Notes under the pieces: generated by a model
The model's database searches: none
The model's input: the letters and a program-made list of their open reading frames with translations, nothing else
Told to the model about the DNA's origin: nothing
From: Segatella copri
GTDB lineage: Bacteria > Bacteroidota > Bacteroidia > Bacteroidales > Bacteroidaceae
NCBI RefSeq assembly: GCF_019249795.2
Contig: NZ_CP156891.1
Coordinates: 186,001-250,000, forward strand
Length of the DNA stretch: 64,000 nt
Direction: 5' to 3'
Program-made: the position numbers and the translations under genes
Shown: positions 17,554-25,938 of the stretch, one piece after another
Numbering within the stretch: the stretch's first letter is position 1
Layout of the letters: each line of letters starts with the position of its first letter

Positions 17554-19617
17554 ATGCAAACATTAGAATTATTGGCGCCTGCCAAGAACTTGGAATGTGG
17601 TATTGCTGCCATTGATCATGGTGCAGATGCCGTATATATTGGTGCACCTCGTTTTGGTGCACGAGCAGCAGCAGGCAATTCGCTGGAAGATATCAGACAG
17701 TTGTGTGATTATGCTCATCAGTTTGGAGCAAAGGTTCATGTTACAGTGAATACTATCATCTATCAGGATGAGATGTTGGATACGCTTAAGATGATCCAGC
17801 AACTTGATGAGATTGGTGTTGATGCACTTTTGCTGCAGGATATGGGTGTGCTTACTGAGGTGAGGGCGCAGAATTTGTGGAGTAGAGAATTGCATTCCAG
17901 TACCCAGTGTGATGTAAGAACTCCAGAAAAGGCGTATTGGCTTACCACGTTAGGTTTCAAACGTATTGTTCTGGCTCGTGAGCTTTCGCTCGATGAAATC
18001 AAGGCGATCCATCAGGCGATTCCTGATAGAGAAATAGAGGTCTTTGTACATGGAGCGCTCTGCGTAAGCTATTCGGGTGTATGTTATGCTTCAGAGAAGT
18101 GTTTCGGGCGCTCTGCTAATCGTGGAGAATGTGCACAGTTCTGTCGTATGAAGTTTGATCTGCTCGATTCCAATGGTCAGGAGATAGAACATCAGCGTTA
18201 TCTGTTGTCTCTCAAGGATCTTTGTCAGCTTGATCATCTTAAGGATCTTGCTGATGCTGGAGCTACTTCGTTCAAGATAGAAGGAAGATTAAAAGATATC
18301 AACTACGTCAAGAATGTGGTGGCTGCCTATAGCAGTCAACTCGATGCAATCGTAAAAGCTGAACCGCGTAAGTATCGCCGTGCATCGGTGGGACATGTTC
18401 AATATAATTTTACACCTAATCTGAAGAAGACTTTCAATCGTGGCTTTACCCATTATTTCCTGAATGGGCGACAGCCGGATATTGCTTCTTTCGATACACC
18501 GAAAGCTATCGGCGAGTTTGTGGGGAAGGTTAAGGAAATACGTGGCAACATTTCTTTCAACGTAGCCACAGTAGCCAGCTTTAAAAATGGCGATGGACTG
18601 TGTTTTATCAATGATGACCGTGAGTTGGAAGGCTTTCGTGTGAACAGAGTAGAGGGCAATCGCCTCTATCCGTTTGGAATGCCTGAACATATGCGTCCGG
18701 GCATGGCTCTTTATCGTAATAACGATCGGGCTTTCGAGGCTTTGCTGGCTCGTAAGTCTGCTGAACGTAAAATCTATATTGTCATAGAAATGGAGCCTGT
18801 GATGGGTAATAAGTTCAGGGAAGAGCCACAGGGGGTAAAGGCTGTTGTCAACATCATGAAGACGAAAGAGGCTGATGGTGGCTTGATTTATCAGGTGGCT
18901 GAGGTGTTTAAAGAGTTGAAACTCGAAAAGGCGAAACGCCCGCAAGGCGAAAATATAAAGGCTCAGATGAGCAAACTGGGCGATACGATTTACGAAGCTT
19001 ACCAGGTAGAACTTCTGAAGGGAATGGAGACATACTTTGTTCCGAACAGTATTCTCACTGCTATCCGGCGTGAATTGATAGATGAACTTACCAAGGCAAA
19101 TCAGAAACAGCTTGATAAGTCGTTGTGGGGTGGATGGGATAGAACCTTGTTCAACAATGGTTTTGGATTCAGTCAGCCCGGTGAGCACCGACTTACGAAA
19201 GAGGAATTTACTTGGCAGCCGGAATACGGAAAATGGGGATATCTCTATAATATAGCTAACTATGATGCAAGAGTTTTTTATCAGATTCATGGTCTGTCGC
19301 CAGTAGTTCCGGCATTTGAGTTGGGTAAGAATATTCCTTCTGCATGGAATGCTAAGACCCAGGAAGAATATGATGAGAATATAGAAAAAGACAAGGCAAA
19401 CCGAAGTATGCAACCTAAGTTTACCAACGAAAGGGGAGAATCGCTCCTGATGCAGTGCCGCCATTGTATCCGCTATTCGTTGGGCTACTGTGTGAAGCGT
19501 GGAGGCAAGAAACCATCCTGGAGAGAGCCTCTCTTTCTGCAGTTGGGTGACGGTCGTCGTTTCCGTCTGGAGTTTGCATGCAACGAATGTCAGATGAACT
19601 TATATAGTGAGAAATAA
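17554..19617 (+). CDS. U32 family peptidase-like protein, RlhA-type (23S rRNA hydroxylation)
   Basis: The 687-residue protein begins with the U32 barrel signature (LELLAPAKNLECGIAAIDHG) and has the U32 core EVFVHGALCVSYSGVCYAS with clustered cysteines (about residues 170-205), then SFKIEGRLK. Length and domain order match RlhA (E. coli YdcP, about 650 residues), which hydroxylates C2501 of 23S rRNA, rather than short U32 proteins. The extra C-terminus carries two further Cys groups (CRHCIRYSLGYC and CNECQ), suggesting an additional metal or Fe-S site. The stop abuts the next ATG (TAAATG), so the two are coupled. The rRNA role is inferred from architecture. Confidence 0.85.
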   Translation: MQTLELLAPAKNLECGIAAIDHGADAVYIGAPRFGARAAAGNSLEDIRQLCDYAHQFGAKVHVTVNTIIYQDEMLDTLKMIQQLDEIGVDALLLQDMGVLTEVRAQNLWSRELHSSTQCDVRTPEKAYWLTTLGFKRIVLARELSLDEIKAIHQAIPDREIEVFVHGALCVSYSGVCYASEKCFGRSANRGECAQFCRMKFDLLDSNGQEIEHQRYLLSLKDLCQLDHLKDLADAGATSFKIEGRLKDINYVKNVVAAYSSQLDAIVKAEPRKYRRASVGHVQYNFTPNLKKTFNRGFTHYFLNGRQPDIASFDTPKAIGEFVGKVKEIRGNISFNVATVASFKNGDGLCFINDDRELEGFRVNRVEGNRLYPFGMPEHMRPGMALYRNNDRAFEALLARKSAERKIYIVIEMEPVMGNKFREEPQGVKAVVNIMKTKEADGGLIYQVAEVFKELKLEKAKRPQGENIKAQMSKLGDTIYEAYQVELLKGMETYFVPNSILTAIRRELIDELTKANQKQLDKSLWGGWDRTLFNNGFGFSQPGEHRLTKEEFTWQPEYGKWGYLYNIANYDARVFYQIHGLSPVVPAFELGKNIPSAWNAKTQEEYDENIEKDKANRSMQPKFTNERGESLLMQCRHCIRYSLGYCVKRGGKKPSWREPLFLQLGDGRRFRLEFACNECQMNLYSEK

Positions 19618-20544
19618 ATGAAAAAGAAATGGACGATACAGATTCTTTGTATGCTGGGCATCCTCTTGATGTTCAGCAGTTGTTATCATCGCCGTGCTCA
19701 TCACCAGATGCATGCAGCTATGGTAGAGTACAGTAATAAACAACTCGATTCCATTTCGTTTTCTACTACCCATCATTATACCAACAAATTCAATTTTCTG
19801 GTATTCAAGGATTCCCTGGAATTGATAGCGCAACAGCCTGAAGAATTTTTGAGCAATTTGCCTATCGACTCCTTCGCCGTCCAAAAGAACTGCCTGCTGG
19901 TGGTTACGGATATTCGTATGGTTCCTCAGGATTCCATAGATTCAGTTTGGGTGCAGTTGGCAACAGAAGATAATCAGTTTGGCTGGACCCGTGAGTCCCG
20001 TCTGCTGCCGAAGGTTGTGCCCGATGATCCTATTTCAGAGTTCATTATGACCTTCAGCAATACTCACTTGCTCATCTTCATGGTTATCATTATTCTCATA
20101 GCCGTAGCCTATACAGTTCGTAAGATTTTCCATAGCAATGGTAAACTGGTTCATTTTAATGATATTGATTCACCATATCCTACAGCGTTGGTGCTTATTG
20201 TTTCGATATCAGCAACCTTCTATGCAACCATTCAGTTGTTTTTGCCAGAAGTATGGCGTCATTTTTATTTTCATCCTACGCTCAATCCTTTTGCCGTACC
20301 GCCTATACTGGGCTTTTTCCTGGCTACAGTCTGGGCGATACTGATAGTAGGATTAGCTTGTGTTGATGAGGTGAAACACCGTTTGCCGGCAGGTGATGCA
20401 GTTCTGTATCTGGGTGGTTTAGTGGGTGTTTGCGCCATTGATTACATCATTTTCAGTGTTACTACCTTATATTATATAGGTTATTTGTTGCTCGTAGCCT
20501 ATATATGGTTTGCCATACGGGTTTATCTGTTTCCTCATAAATAA
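19618..20544 (+). CDS. Membrane lipoprotein-like protein of unknown function
   Basis: The 308-residue product has an N-terminal signal with a possible lipobox (LLMFSSC, Cys22). A globular domain of about 120 residues follows; its end (WVQLATEDNQFGWTRESRLLP) looks like an SH3-type strand pattern. There are then about five hydrophobic helices: one at about 147-167, then four between about 188 and 306. A similar order (extracytoplasmic SH3-like domain followed by YIP1-like helices) is seen in uncharacterised Bacteroidota proteins. It begins immediately after the U32 gene stop codon. No function can be assigned. Confidence 0.7.
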   Translation: MKKKWTIQILCMLGILLMFSSCYHRRAHHQMHAAMVEYSNKQLDSISFSTTHHYTNKFNFLVFKDSLELIAQQPEEFLSNLPIDSFAVQKNCLLVVTDIRMVPQDSIDSVWVQLATEDNQFGWTRESRLLPKVVPDDPISEFIMTFSNTHLLIFMVIIILIAVAYTVRKIFHSNGKLVHFNDIDSPYPTALVLIVSISATFYATIQLFLPEVWRHFYFHPTLNPFAVPPILGFFLATVWAILIVGLACVDEVKHRLPAGDAVLYLGGLVGVCAIDYIIFSVTTLYYIGYLLLVAYIWFAIRVYLFPHK

Positions 20545-20570
20545 GGATAGGGGGTGCAGAAAAAAATATG

Positions 20571-20578
20571 TACCTTTG
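20571..20578 (+). promoter_or_regulatory. -7 element for the TonB-dependent receptor, very close to its start codon
   Basis: TACCTTTG followed by CACCCG lies at 20571-20578, only 8 nt before the ATG at 20587. Transcription would start within a few bases of the start codon, giving a leaderless or near-leaderless mRNA. Confidence 0.5.
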
Positions 20579-20586
20579 CACCCGTT

Positions 20587-22968
20587 ATGAAAAGAATAGT
20601 ATTTTATAGTAAAAAGAGCGTATGCATTGGTTTGGCAGCGGTAGCGTTGCAGGCTAGTGCTGCGGATAACGAAAGGGCTACTTGCTCTGACCTGTCATTG
20701 GGTACGAGTGAAAAGTTTGCAGAAGCTAACGGCTTGCTGGCTGATAGCAGCCGAGTTTATGACATTGATGAAGTTGTGGTTGTTTCGCAGCCTAAGGAGA
20801 ATTTCCGTCTTCGTCAACAGCCTCTCAGTAGCACTTCCTTTGGTTCTTATCAGATGCAGCGATTAGCTTCTCGCGATTTGCGCGAACTTTCCTGCTATGT
20901 TCCTAATTTTGTGATGCCCAACTATGGCTCGCGTTTTACCAACGCCATGTATGTGCGTGGTATTGGAAGCCGTATAAACAGTCCGGCTGTAGGAATTTAT
21001 CTTGACGGAATTCCAGTGTTGAGCAAGGCTGCTTTCAATCTTCACCATTATCAGACCAGCCGTATAGATATTCTCCGTGGTCCACAGGGAACACTCTATG
21101 GTCAGAATTCTGAAGGTGGTTTGGTGCGCATCTATTCACGCGATGCTTATGATAGCAAGGGCACCTACGTTAATCTGGGATTGGGCTCTCATTTCTATCG
21201 TAATGTAGAAGCGGCTCATTATATGAAGCTTTCACCTCGTATCGCATTAGGGGTAGCTGCTTTTTATGATGGACAGAAGGGATTCTTCCATCGTGCAGGA
21301 ACTAGCGATTATGCCGACAATTATGATGAGGCAGGCGGTAAGTTTAATCTTAAGTTCCGTTTTGATAGAGGATGGAGCATGGATTTGCTAGCCAATTACC
21401 AATTTGTCTATCAGCATGCATTTCCTTATGGTCAGTTGGATTTAAACAGTGGCAAGGCTGCATTACCAAATACAACATTCCCTGGGCTTTATCGCCGCAA
21501 CATGCTGCTTTCGGGTGTCAATCTTCGTCATGAAGGAGCGAAATGGGATTTTGCTTCTACTACCAGCTATCAGTTCCTGGATGACAATATGAAGATGGAT
21601 CAGGATTATCTTCCTGAAGATTATTTGAGCTTGCAGCAAGATCAGTTGCAGAATTCTATCACTCAGGAGTTCACATTTAAGAGTCGTCAGCCTTTCTTCG
21701 GTTTCTGGCATCTTACACAGGGTGCATTCTTCTCCCATGTGTGGTTGAAGACAAATGGTCCTGTAAAATTCGGTTCAGCATTGACGAAGCCTATCAGTAA
21801 CGTTATCCTGAGTCAGATGCAGCAGGCAATGCCTCCGGCAATGGCTAGCGGAGTTTCTGTCAATGTAGATATGGGAGCTCCGGGTTTGTTCCATACTCCT
21901 CAGAGCAATTTGGGTCTCTATCACGAGAGTACGTTTGATCTTTCTTCCCGTTTGAAAGCAACGCTTGGTTTGCGTTACGATTTCATGCATACAAGTATTC
22001 ATTACGATACTTATGCTTATATGGCGATAACAGCTAAGGTGATGGGCAAGGAGGCTACTCGTACTTTGCGTTCAATGCTCGACCGCAAAACGGGTGATGA
22101 TTACAACCAGCTCTTGCCAAAATTTGGCTTAAGTTACCAGCTTGATGAGCAGGGTAGCAATGTTTATGCCACGGTGAGCAAGGGCTATCGTGCAGGCGGT
22201 TATAATATCCAGATGTTCAGTGACATCTTGCAGACCGAACTGAATGCTAACCGTCAGCATGCGATGCGAGGCGATTATGACGTTCCTCATACCGATGAAG
22301 ATTATGATAGGGTGAACCAGACTATTGCCTTTAAGCCGGAAACCTCATGGAATTATGAGGTAGGAACGCATCTTAATCTTTTTGATCATCGTCTTCATTT
22401 CGATTTGAGTGCCTTCTATATGCAGGTTCGCAATCAGCAACTCTCTGTGATGGCAGGAACCTATGGCTTTGGCCGAATGATGGTTAATGCAGGTAAGAGT
22501 CACAGTTGTGGTATTGAAGCTGCGCTCAAGGGGCAGGCTTTCGACGGTGCTTTTGATTGGGGTGTAAACTATGGTTTTACACGCGCCGTATTTGATGAAT
22601 ATACTGATGGCGAGGGTGATAAGACAGTGAATTATAAGGACAAGAAGGTTCCTTATGTTCCTCAGCATACGATAGCAGCCATGGCTGACTATCATTTAGG
22701 ACAGTTTACCTTCGGATTGAATATGAATGCGCAGGGCAAGACTTATTGGGATAATGCCAATACCTATAGCCAGAAGATGTATTTTGTGATGGGTGCGCAT
22801 TGTGATATTGATTTCAGTAAGATGAGCATCAGTATCTGGGGTAAAAACCTCACAGATACTAATTACAATACCTTTGCTGTTGATAATGCAGTAACAAAAA
22901 AGAAACAGTATTTTGCCCAGCGTGGCAATCCTTTCCAATGTGGTGTTGATCTGAAATTCCACTTTTAG
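20587..22968 (+). CDS. TonB-dependent receptor
   Basis: The start at 20587 (MKRIVFYSKK) was chosen over the in-frame ATG at 20554 because it gives a proper signal peptide (ending LQASA) and lies downstream of the promoter; the product is 793 residues. A TonB-box-like segment (DEVVVVSQP) is followed by the plug domain (about residues 60-165, with GIYLDGIPV and RIDILRGPQGTLYGQNSEGG). A 22-strand barrel ends in a terminal Phe (VDLKFHF). The N-terminal carboxypeptidase-like domain of SusC-type receptors is absent, and no SusD partner is adjacent. It probably imports a siderophore, vitamin or small nutrient; the plug/barrel resembles FecA/OMR-type receptors. Confidence 0.93.
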   Translation: MKRIVFYSKKSVCIGLAAVALQASAADNERATCSDLSLGTSEKFAEANGLLADSSRVYDIDEVVVVSQPKENFRLRQQPLSSTSFGSYQMQRLASRDLRELSCYVPNFVMPNYGSRFTNAMYVRGIGSRINSPAVGIYLDGIPVLSKAAFNLHHYQTSRIDILRGPQGTLYGQNSEGGLVRIYSRDAYDSKGTYVNLGLGSHFYRNVEAAHYMKLSPRIALGVAAFYDGQKGFFHRAGTSDYADNYDEAGGKFNLKFRFDRGWSMDLLANYQFVYQHAFPYGQLDLNSGKAALPNTTFPGLYRRNMLLSGVNLRHEGAKWDFASTTSYQFLDDNMKMDQDYLPEDYLSLQQDQLQNSITQEFTFKSRQPFFGFWHLTQGAFFSHVWLKTNGPVKFGSALTKPISNVILSQMQQAMPPAMASGVSVNVDMGAPGLFHTPQSNLGLYHESTFDLSSRLKATLGLRYDFMHTSIHYDTYAYMAITAKVMGKEATRTLRSMLDRKTGDDYNQLLPKFGLSYQLDEQGSNVYATVSKGYRAGGYNIQMFSDILQTELNANRQHAMRGDYDVPHTDEDYDRVNQTIAFKPETSWNYEVGTHLNLFDHRLHFDLSAFYMQVRNQQLSVMAGTYGFGRMMVNAGKSHSCGIEAALKGQAFDGAFDWGVNYGFTRAVFDEYTDGEGDKTVNYKDKKVPYVPQHTIAAMADYHLGQFTFGLNMNAQGKTYWDNANTYSQKMYFVMGAHCDIDFSKMSISIWGKNLTDTNYNTFAVDNAVTKKKQYFAQRGNPFQCGVDLKFHF

Positions 22969-22976
22969 GATTAAAT

Positions 22977-23020
22977 AGAAAAGGAGTTCCGGCATTCTGA
23001 AATGCTAGAACTCCTTTTCT
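22977..23020. terminator. Bidirectional terminator between the receptor and the plug-like gene
   Basis: A 13-bp outer stem (22977-22989 with 23008-23020) plus inner GGCATT/AATGC pairing sits between two convergent genes. T-rich sequence follows on the plus strand, and a T-containing flank follows on the minus strand. Confidence 0.85.
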
Positions 23021-23045
23021 TTTTAATCTCATTTATTTCCTTCCT

Positions 23046-24290
23046 TTATTTTAATTCTCCATATCCTACTAGCCGGTCGGTGCGGTCGCTCTGAGCCCGA
23101 TAGTAAACCAGTACATTGTATTTGTTCTGGGTCTGGTAGAAATCTCCTTCTGATGGGAGCAGCCTGATGCTTCCGTCCTCCATCTTCATGAGATACTGAT
23201 AACTGTAATAACCTTGCTTCATGAAGAGACGTGCGTGATAGGTTTTCGTCATTTCATCATATTCCATCCGGTATTCGGGGAGGAAACGGCCGTAGGTCCA
23301 ATCTGCGTTCAGATAAACATCGCCTGGCAGTTTTGGAGCTTTCAGGGTAAAGTGAATCTGTGCATATTCGCAGGTGTTGTTGTTTTCTACGTTGTCGCTG
23401 TTGCGGATATAAAACGAACCTTTGGCAGCTTCGTCGTAAACGTAATTGGGGCGAGGGCTGTCGGTCATTACCTTTACCTGATAGTCGCTTCCATCCCAAT
23501 CTATAGCGTCTATTCCCATGGTTGGATGATCGGTATCCAGAAACTCAAACTTTCTGTATTCATTGCCCGCATCGAAAATCAGAGCTCTTACATGCTGCCA
23601 ATTCATTTTCCCCGCACTCAGGTAGTCGGGTTTAGGGTTGATGACAGCATTGTCCCATCTTCCGTTCTGAAGCACTACGATGTTCAGCTGGTTGGGATGA
23701 GTGATTCTCAGCTGGCTGTGATCCAGTTCCATTTTCAGTTGCTGGTGGTCCTTCTGGATATCTATATCTGTTGTTGAAGTAGCTTCTATCTTCAGTTTAA
23801 CCAATGGCTGAGGCTCTGTAATCATCCAGCAGGCTGTAAACATTTTGCCTTCTTCCTCGTTTTCCGCATTGTCGTCATAAACCGTCAGTCTGTAGTTGCC
23901 GCTCATGGTAAGTTGGCAGTCGGCATTGGGAATTGCCAGATGATAATGAGTGTAAGGATGATTGGTGTTGATGGATTGCTTTACATCTTCAATAATCTGA
24001 TTGCCGTTGAAGCCTCTCATATAGTCGCTTTCAAAGAGCGAAGAAGATACGTTCCAGTTTGCATCACAATGTTCAATCTTGTAGCTGTACCGATGATAAT
24101 CGTGCGTCATGTCGTCAAAATCGATATGGATAGGTTCTCCGTCCAGTGACGATACTGGGAGCGATAACCAGTTCGTTCCGCCTACAACCTGTAGGGTTCT
24201 GATGCGCTGGTTGAATATCTCGTGCTGCTGCGCCCAGGCAGGATAGGTAAACAGAAAGAGAAGGGAGATGACAGTGTATAATAGTTTCAT
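23046..24290 (-). CDS. DUF5103 / type IX secretion plug-like protein
   Basis: The start at 24290 (MKLLYTVISLLFLF) gives a 414-residue protein with a clear signal peptide ending at AWAQ. The mature part has the DUF5103 pattern: SSLFESDYMRGFNGNQIIEDVKQS near residue 75, YNVLVYYRA near the end, and many beta strands. Members of this family include the Plug protein that associates with the SprA translocon of the type IX secretion system. Other T9SS genes are not in the window, so a secretion role is inference. It lies 104 nt downstream of a tRNA-Glu gene. Confidence 0.78.
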   Translation of the reverse strand: MKLLYTVISLLFLFTYPAWAQQHEIFNQRIRTLQVVGGTNWLSLPVSSLDGEPIHIDFDDMTHDYHRYSYKIEHCDANWNVSSSLFESDYMRGFNGNQIIEDVKQSINTNHPYTHYHLAIPNADCQLTMSGNYRLTVYDDNAENEEEGKMFTACWMITEPQPLVKLKIEATSTTDIDIQKDHQQLKMELDHSQLRITHPNQLNIVVLQNGRWDNAVINPKPDYLSAGKMNWQHVRALIFDAGNEYRKFEFLDTDHPTMGIDAIDWDGSDYQVKVMTDSPRPNYVYDEAAKGSFYIRNSDNVENNNTCEYAQIHFTLKAPKLPGDVYLNADWTYGRFLPEYRMEYDEMTKTYHARLFMKQGYYSYQYLMKMEDGSIRLLPSEGDFYQTQNKYNVLVYYRAQSDRTDRLVGYGELK

Positions 24291-24393
24291 ATGGCTCCGT
24301 ACGTATATATAAAAAAATAACTTGCAGTAGCCTTTTGATAAAGAACTAAATGCAAGCTTAAACAATCTAAATTAATACATGAAAACACTTTTG

Positions 24394-24465
24394 TAGTCGA
24401 TAGGGGAATCGAACCCCTATGCCAAGATTGAGAATCTTGTATCCTAACCATTAGATGAATCGACC
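24394..24465 (-). tRNA. tRNA-Glu(CTC), copy 1
   Basis: The 72-nt cloverleaf on the minus strand has acceptor GGTCGAT/ATCGACT. The anticodon stem CAAGA/TCTTG encloses the loop TTCTCAA (anticodon CTC), and the T arm is GGGGTTCGATTCCCC. It is identical in sequence to the copy at 24535. CCA is not encoded. Confidence 0.93.
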
Positions 24466-24534
24466 ATTCAAAAAATCTCTATTGGTCTCCCGACTTATAG
24501 AGACTTATAAATCTAATACCATGAAAAACACATG

Positions 24535-24606
24535 TAGTCGATAGGGGAATCGAACCCCTATGCCAAGATTGAGAATCTTGTATCCTAACCATTAGATGAA
24601 TCGACC
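24535..24606 (-). tRNA. tRNA-Glu(CTC), copy 2
   Basis: Same 72-nt sequence as the copy at 24394-24465, separated by a 69-nt spacer. Both are in the same orientation and probably co-transcribed with the upstream tRNA-Ser. The anticodon CTC reads GAG. Confidence 0.93.
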
Positions 24607-24634
24607 AACGATACATTTTTGTACGATAGCTTGC

Positions 24635-24720
24635 GGAAGGTGGGGGATTCGAACCCCCGGTACGGTAACCCGCACGGCAGTTTAGCAAACTGCTGGTTTC
24701 AGCCACTCACCCAACCTTCC
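24635..24720 (-). tRNA. tRNA-Ser(GCT)
   Basis: The 86-nt type II tRNA on the minus strand has acceptor GGAAGGT/ACCTTCC. The anticodon stem GCAGT/ACTGC encloses the loop TTGCTAA (anticodon GCT), and there is a long variable arm. It is the first gene of the unit Ser-Glu-Glu. Confidence 0.94.
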
Positions 24721-24769
24721 AGTCGGATTCTTAACCGAATCAACCAAGCATCGTTCTCAAATGCGAGTG

Positions 24770-24801
24770 CAAAGGTACTACTTTTTTCTGATTCTACCAA
24801 A
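24770..24801 (-). promoter_or_regulatory. Promoter of the tRNA Ser-Glu-Glu unit
   Basis: TTTG (24798-24801, minus strand), 20 nt, then TACCTTTG (24770-24777) followed by C. Predicted start of transcription near 24763, about 43 nt before tRNA-Ser. Confidence 0.7.
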
Positions 24802-24905
24802 TCTTTTTGCAACTTTTTTTCGATAAAAATGCATTTTCTTTGTAACTCCCACATTATCAGGGGTTGTTTTCTTTTAGTATTATGAGTGTTTTATTCCTAA
24901 AACGA

Positions 24906-25200
24906 GCAGAGGCGGATTTCTTTCTCAGAAATCCGCCTCTTGTAAAAGAAAGGGCCGCTCGATGATGTGATGAAACTCCGAATGTATAAACATTTGAGAG
25001 TCCTCCGCCTTTGTAATCCACCGGCTTTTCAGCTTACCTGCCTGCTGCAGTTTATGTGGCCCGCCATGAGCAAGAGAATGTCCTCTCGGTTTCAATAGTG
25101 TAATTTGATGAGTATCCCGATCGAACCGAAACGACCCTTATTCATTCTAGCACCCATGCATCATCACGATGCAACGGTGCAAACATCTTAGTCATTATTT
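24906..25200 (-). ncRNA. Unassigned structured non-coding RNA, about 0.3 kb
   Basis: A consensus promoter (25208-25239) fires into this region, and a 14-bp perfect hairpin (24908-24921 with 24927-24940) could end it; no open frame lies between. On the minus strand the 5' part forms a strong hairpin (GCACC...TGCATC with GATGCA...GGTGC). AAGGGTCG near the 5' end can pair with CGGCCCTT near the 3' end, closing a multibranch domain. A further hairpin, ACTC..AATG/CATT..GAGT, lies near the 3' end. It lacks RNase P, tmRNA and SRP consensus motifs. 6S RNA is one possibility that I cannot confirm from sequence. Confidence 0.55.
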
Positions 25201-25207
25201 GATAATG

Positions 25208-25239
25208 CAAAGATAATGCAATATTTTGAAACTACCAAA
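25208..25239 (-). promoter_or_regulatory. Promoter of the ~0.3 kb non-coding RNA (TTTG-N20-TATCTTTG)
   Basis: TTTG at 25236-25239 and TATCTTTG at 25208-25215 on the minus strand, spaced by exactly 20 nt. It lies just before the HD gene's stop codon at 25244, so the RNA is independent of that gene. Confidence 0.7.
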
Positions 25240-25243
25240 TGTT

Positions 25244-25873
25244 TTAGCTGTTTTCTTCGAATATTTTTTCGAAATATTTTCTCAACTCTGTTTTGTCCTC
25301 TATGATATTGCGCAGTTCGTTGAGCGCTTTTTCGTTAGGGGAGTTGGGAATCCATAACCTGATGTATCCGTTTCTTGAATATTTCTCGTCCATGTGTTGG
25401 CTGAACCGCTCCCATTGATGCTCCTTGTCATCATCTGGATTATTTTCTTTGCCATACTGTATGGCGCGCAGAAAAATTTCGTGAACATCAATATCGCGAT
25501 CGGCTTCTGCCACAATCTTGCCATAGATACTGCGAGGCTGACGGCTAGATGAAGCCCGATGGTCCTCAACAGCTTCTTTCATAATTTTGATCTGTTCTTT
25601 ATTGAACCAGCGCTTCAGTCTTGAATCTGCCTGCAGAATCTTACCGCTGGTAATATGATGAATGGCACGCGGACCGCTCATCCCCAGGTCGTGGTAAGCG
25701 GCTATTACATACACCATATCGATGTCGGCTCCGGTTACCGGAACCAGTTTCAGAGAGTTTCTGATGACTCGGGTAACATGTCTGAGTCCATGACTTTCGC
25801 CAAAAGCATTATATTTGGGGAGAATCTGTTTCTCCACAAAGTCCATGATTTCGAGATTTACCTGTTGCTTCAT
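25244..25873 (-). CDS. HD-domain phosphohydrolase
   Basis: The 209-residue protein shows an HD metal-binding set: H in SHGLRH (about residue 27), HD in AAYHDLG (about 58), and D in EADRDID (about 130). Its size fits small soluble HD hydrolases that act on nucleotides or phosphorylated metabolites. Substrate is unknown. The start is preceded by GGAGGAATATCT-like sequence on the minus strand, a good ribosome-binding site. It has the same orientation as menA, which lies 65 nt upstream. Confidence 0.85.
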   Translation of the reverse strand: MKQQVNLEIMDFVEKQILPKYNAFGESHGLRHVTRVIRNSLKLVPVTGADIDMVYVIAAYHDLGMSGPRAIHHITSGKILQADSRLKRWFNKEQIKIMKEAVEDHRASSSRQPRSIYGKIVAEADRDIDVHEIFLRAIQYGKENNPDDDKEHQWERFSQHMDEKYSRNGYIRLWIPNSPNEKALNELRNIIEDKTELRKYFEKIFEENS

Positions 25874-25904
25874 AGATATTCCTCCACTTTATTTATATAA
25901 TAAG

Positions 25905-25916
25905 GTACGCGCGTAC
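25905..25916. promoter_or_regulatory. 12-bp palindrome between menA and the HD gene
   Basis: GTACGCGCGTAC is a perfect palindrome 31 nt upstream of the HD gene start. CpG-rich sequence in this otherwise AT-rich spacer could be an operator. No regulator is identified. Confidence 0.3.
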
Positions 25917-25938
25917 ATTATTAATAGTTTATTATTGT

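Noticed and set aside
24906..25200. RNase P RNA, tmRNA or SRP RNA
   Set aside because: None of the near-universal motifs of these RNAs (for example GAGGAAAGTC, the tmRNA tRNA-like ends, or the GGAAG tetraloop region of SRP) is present.
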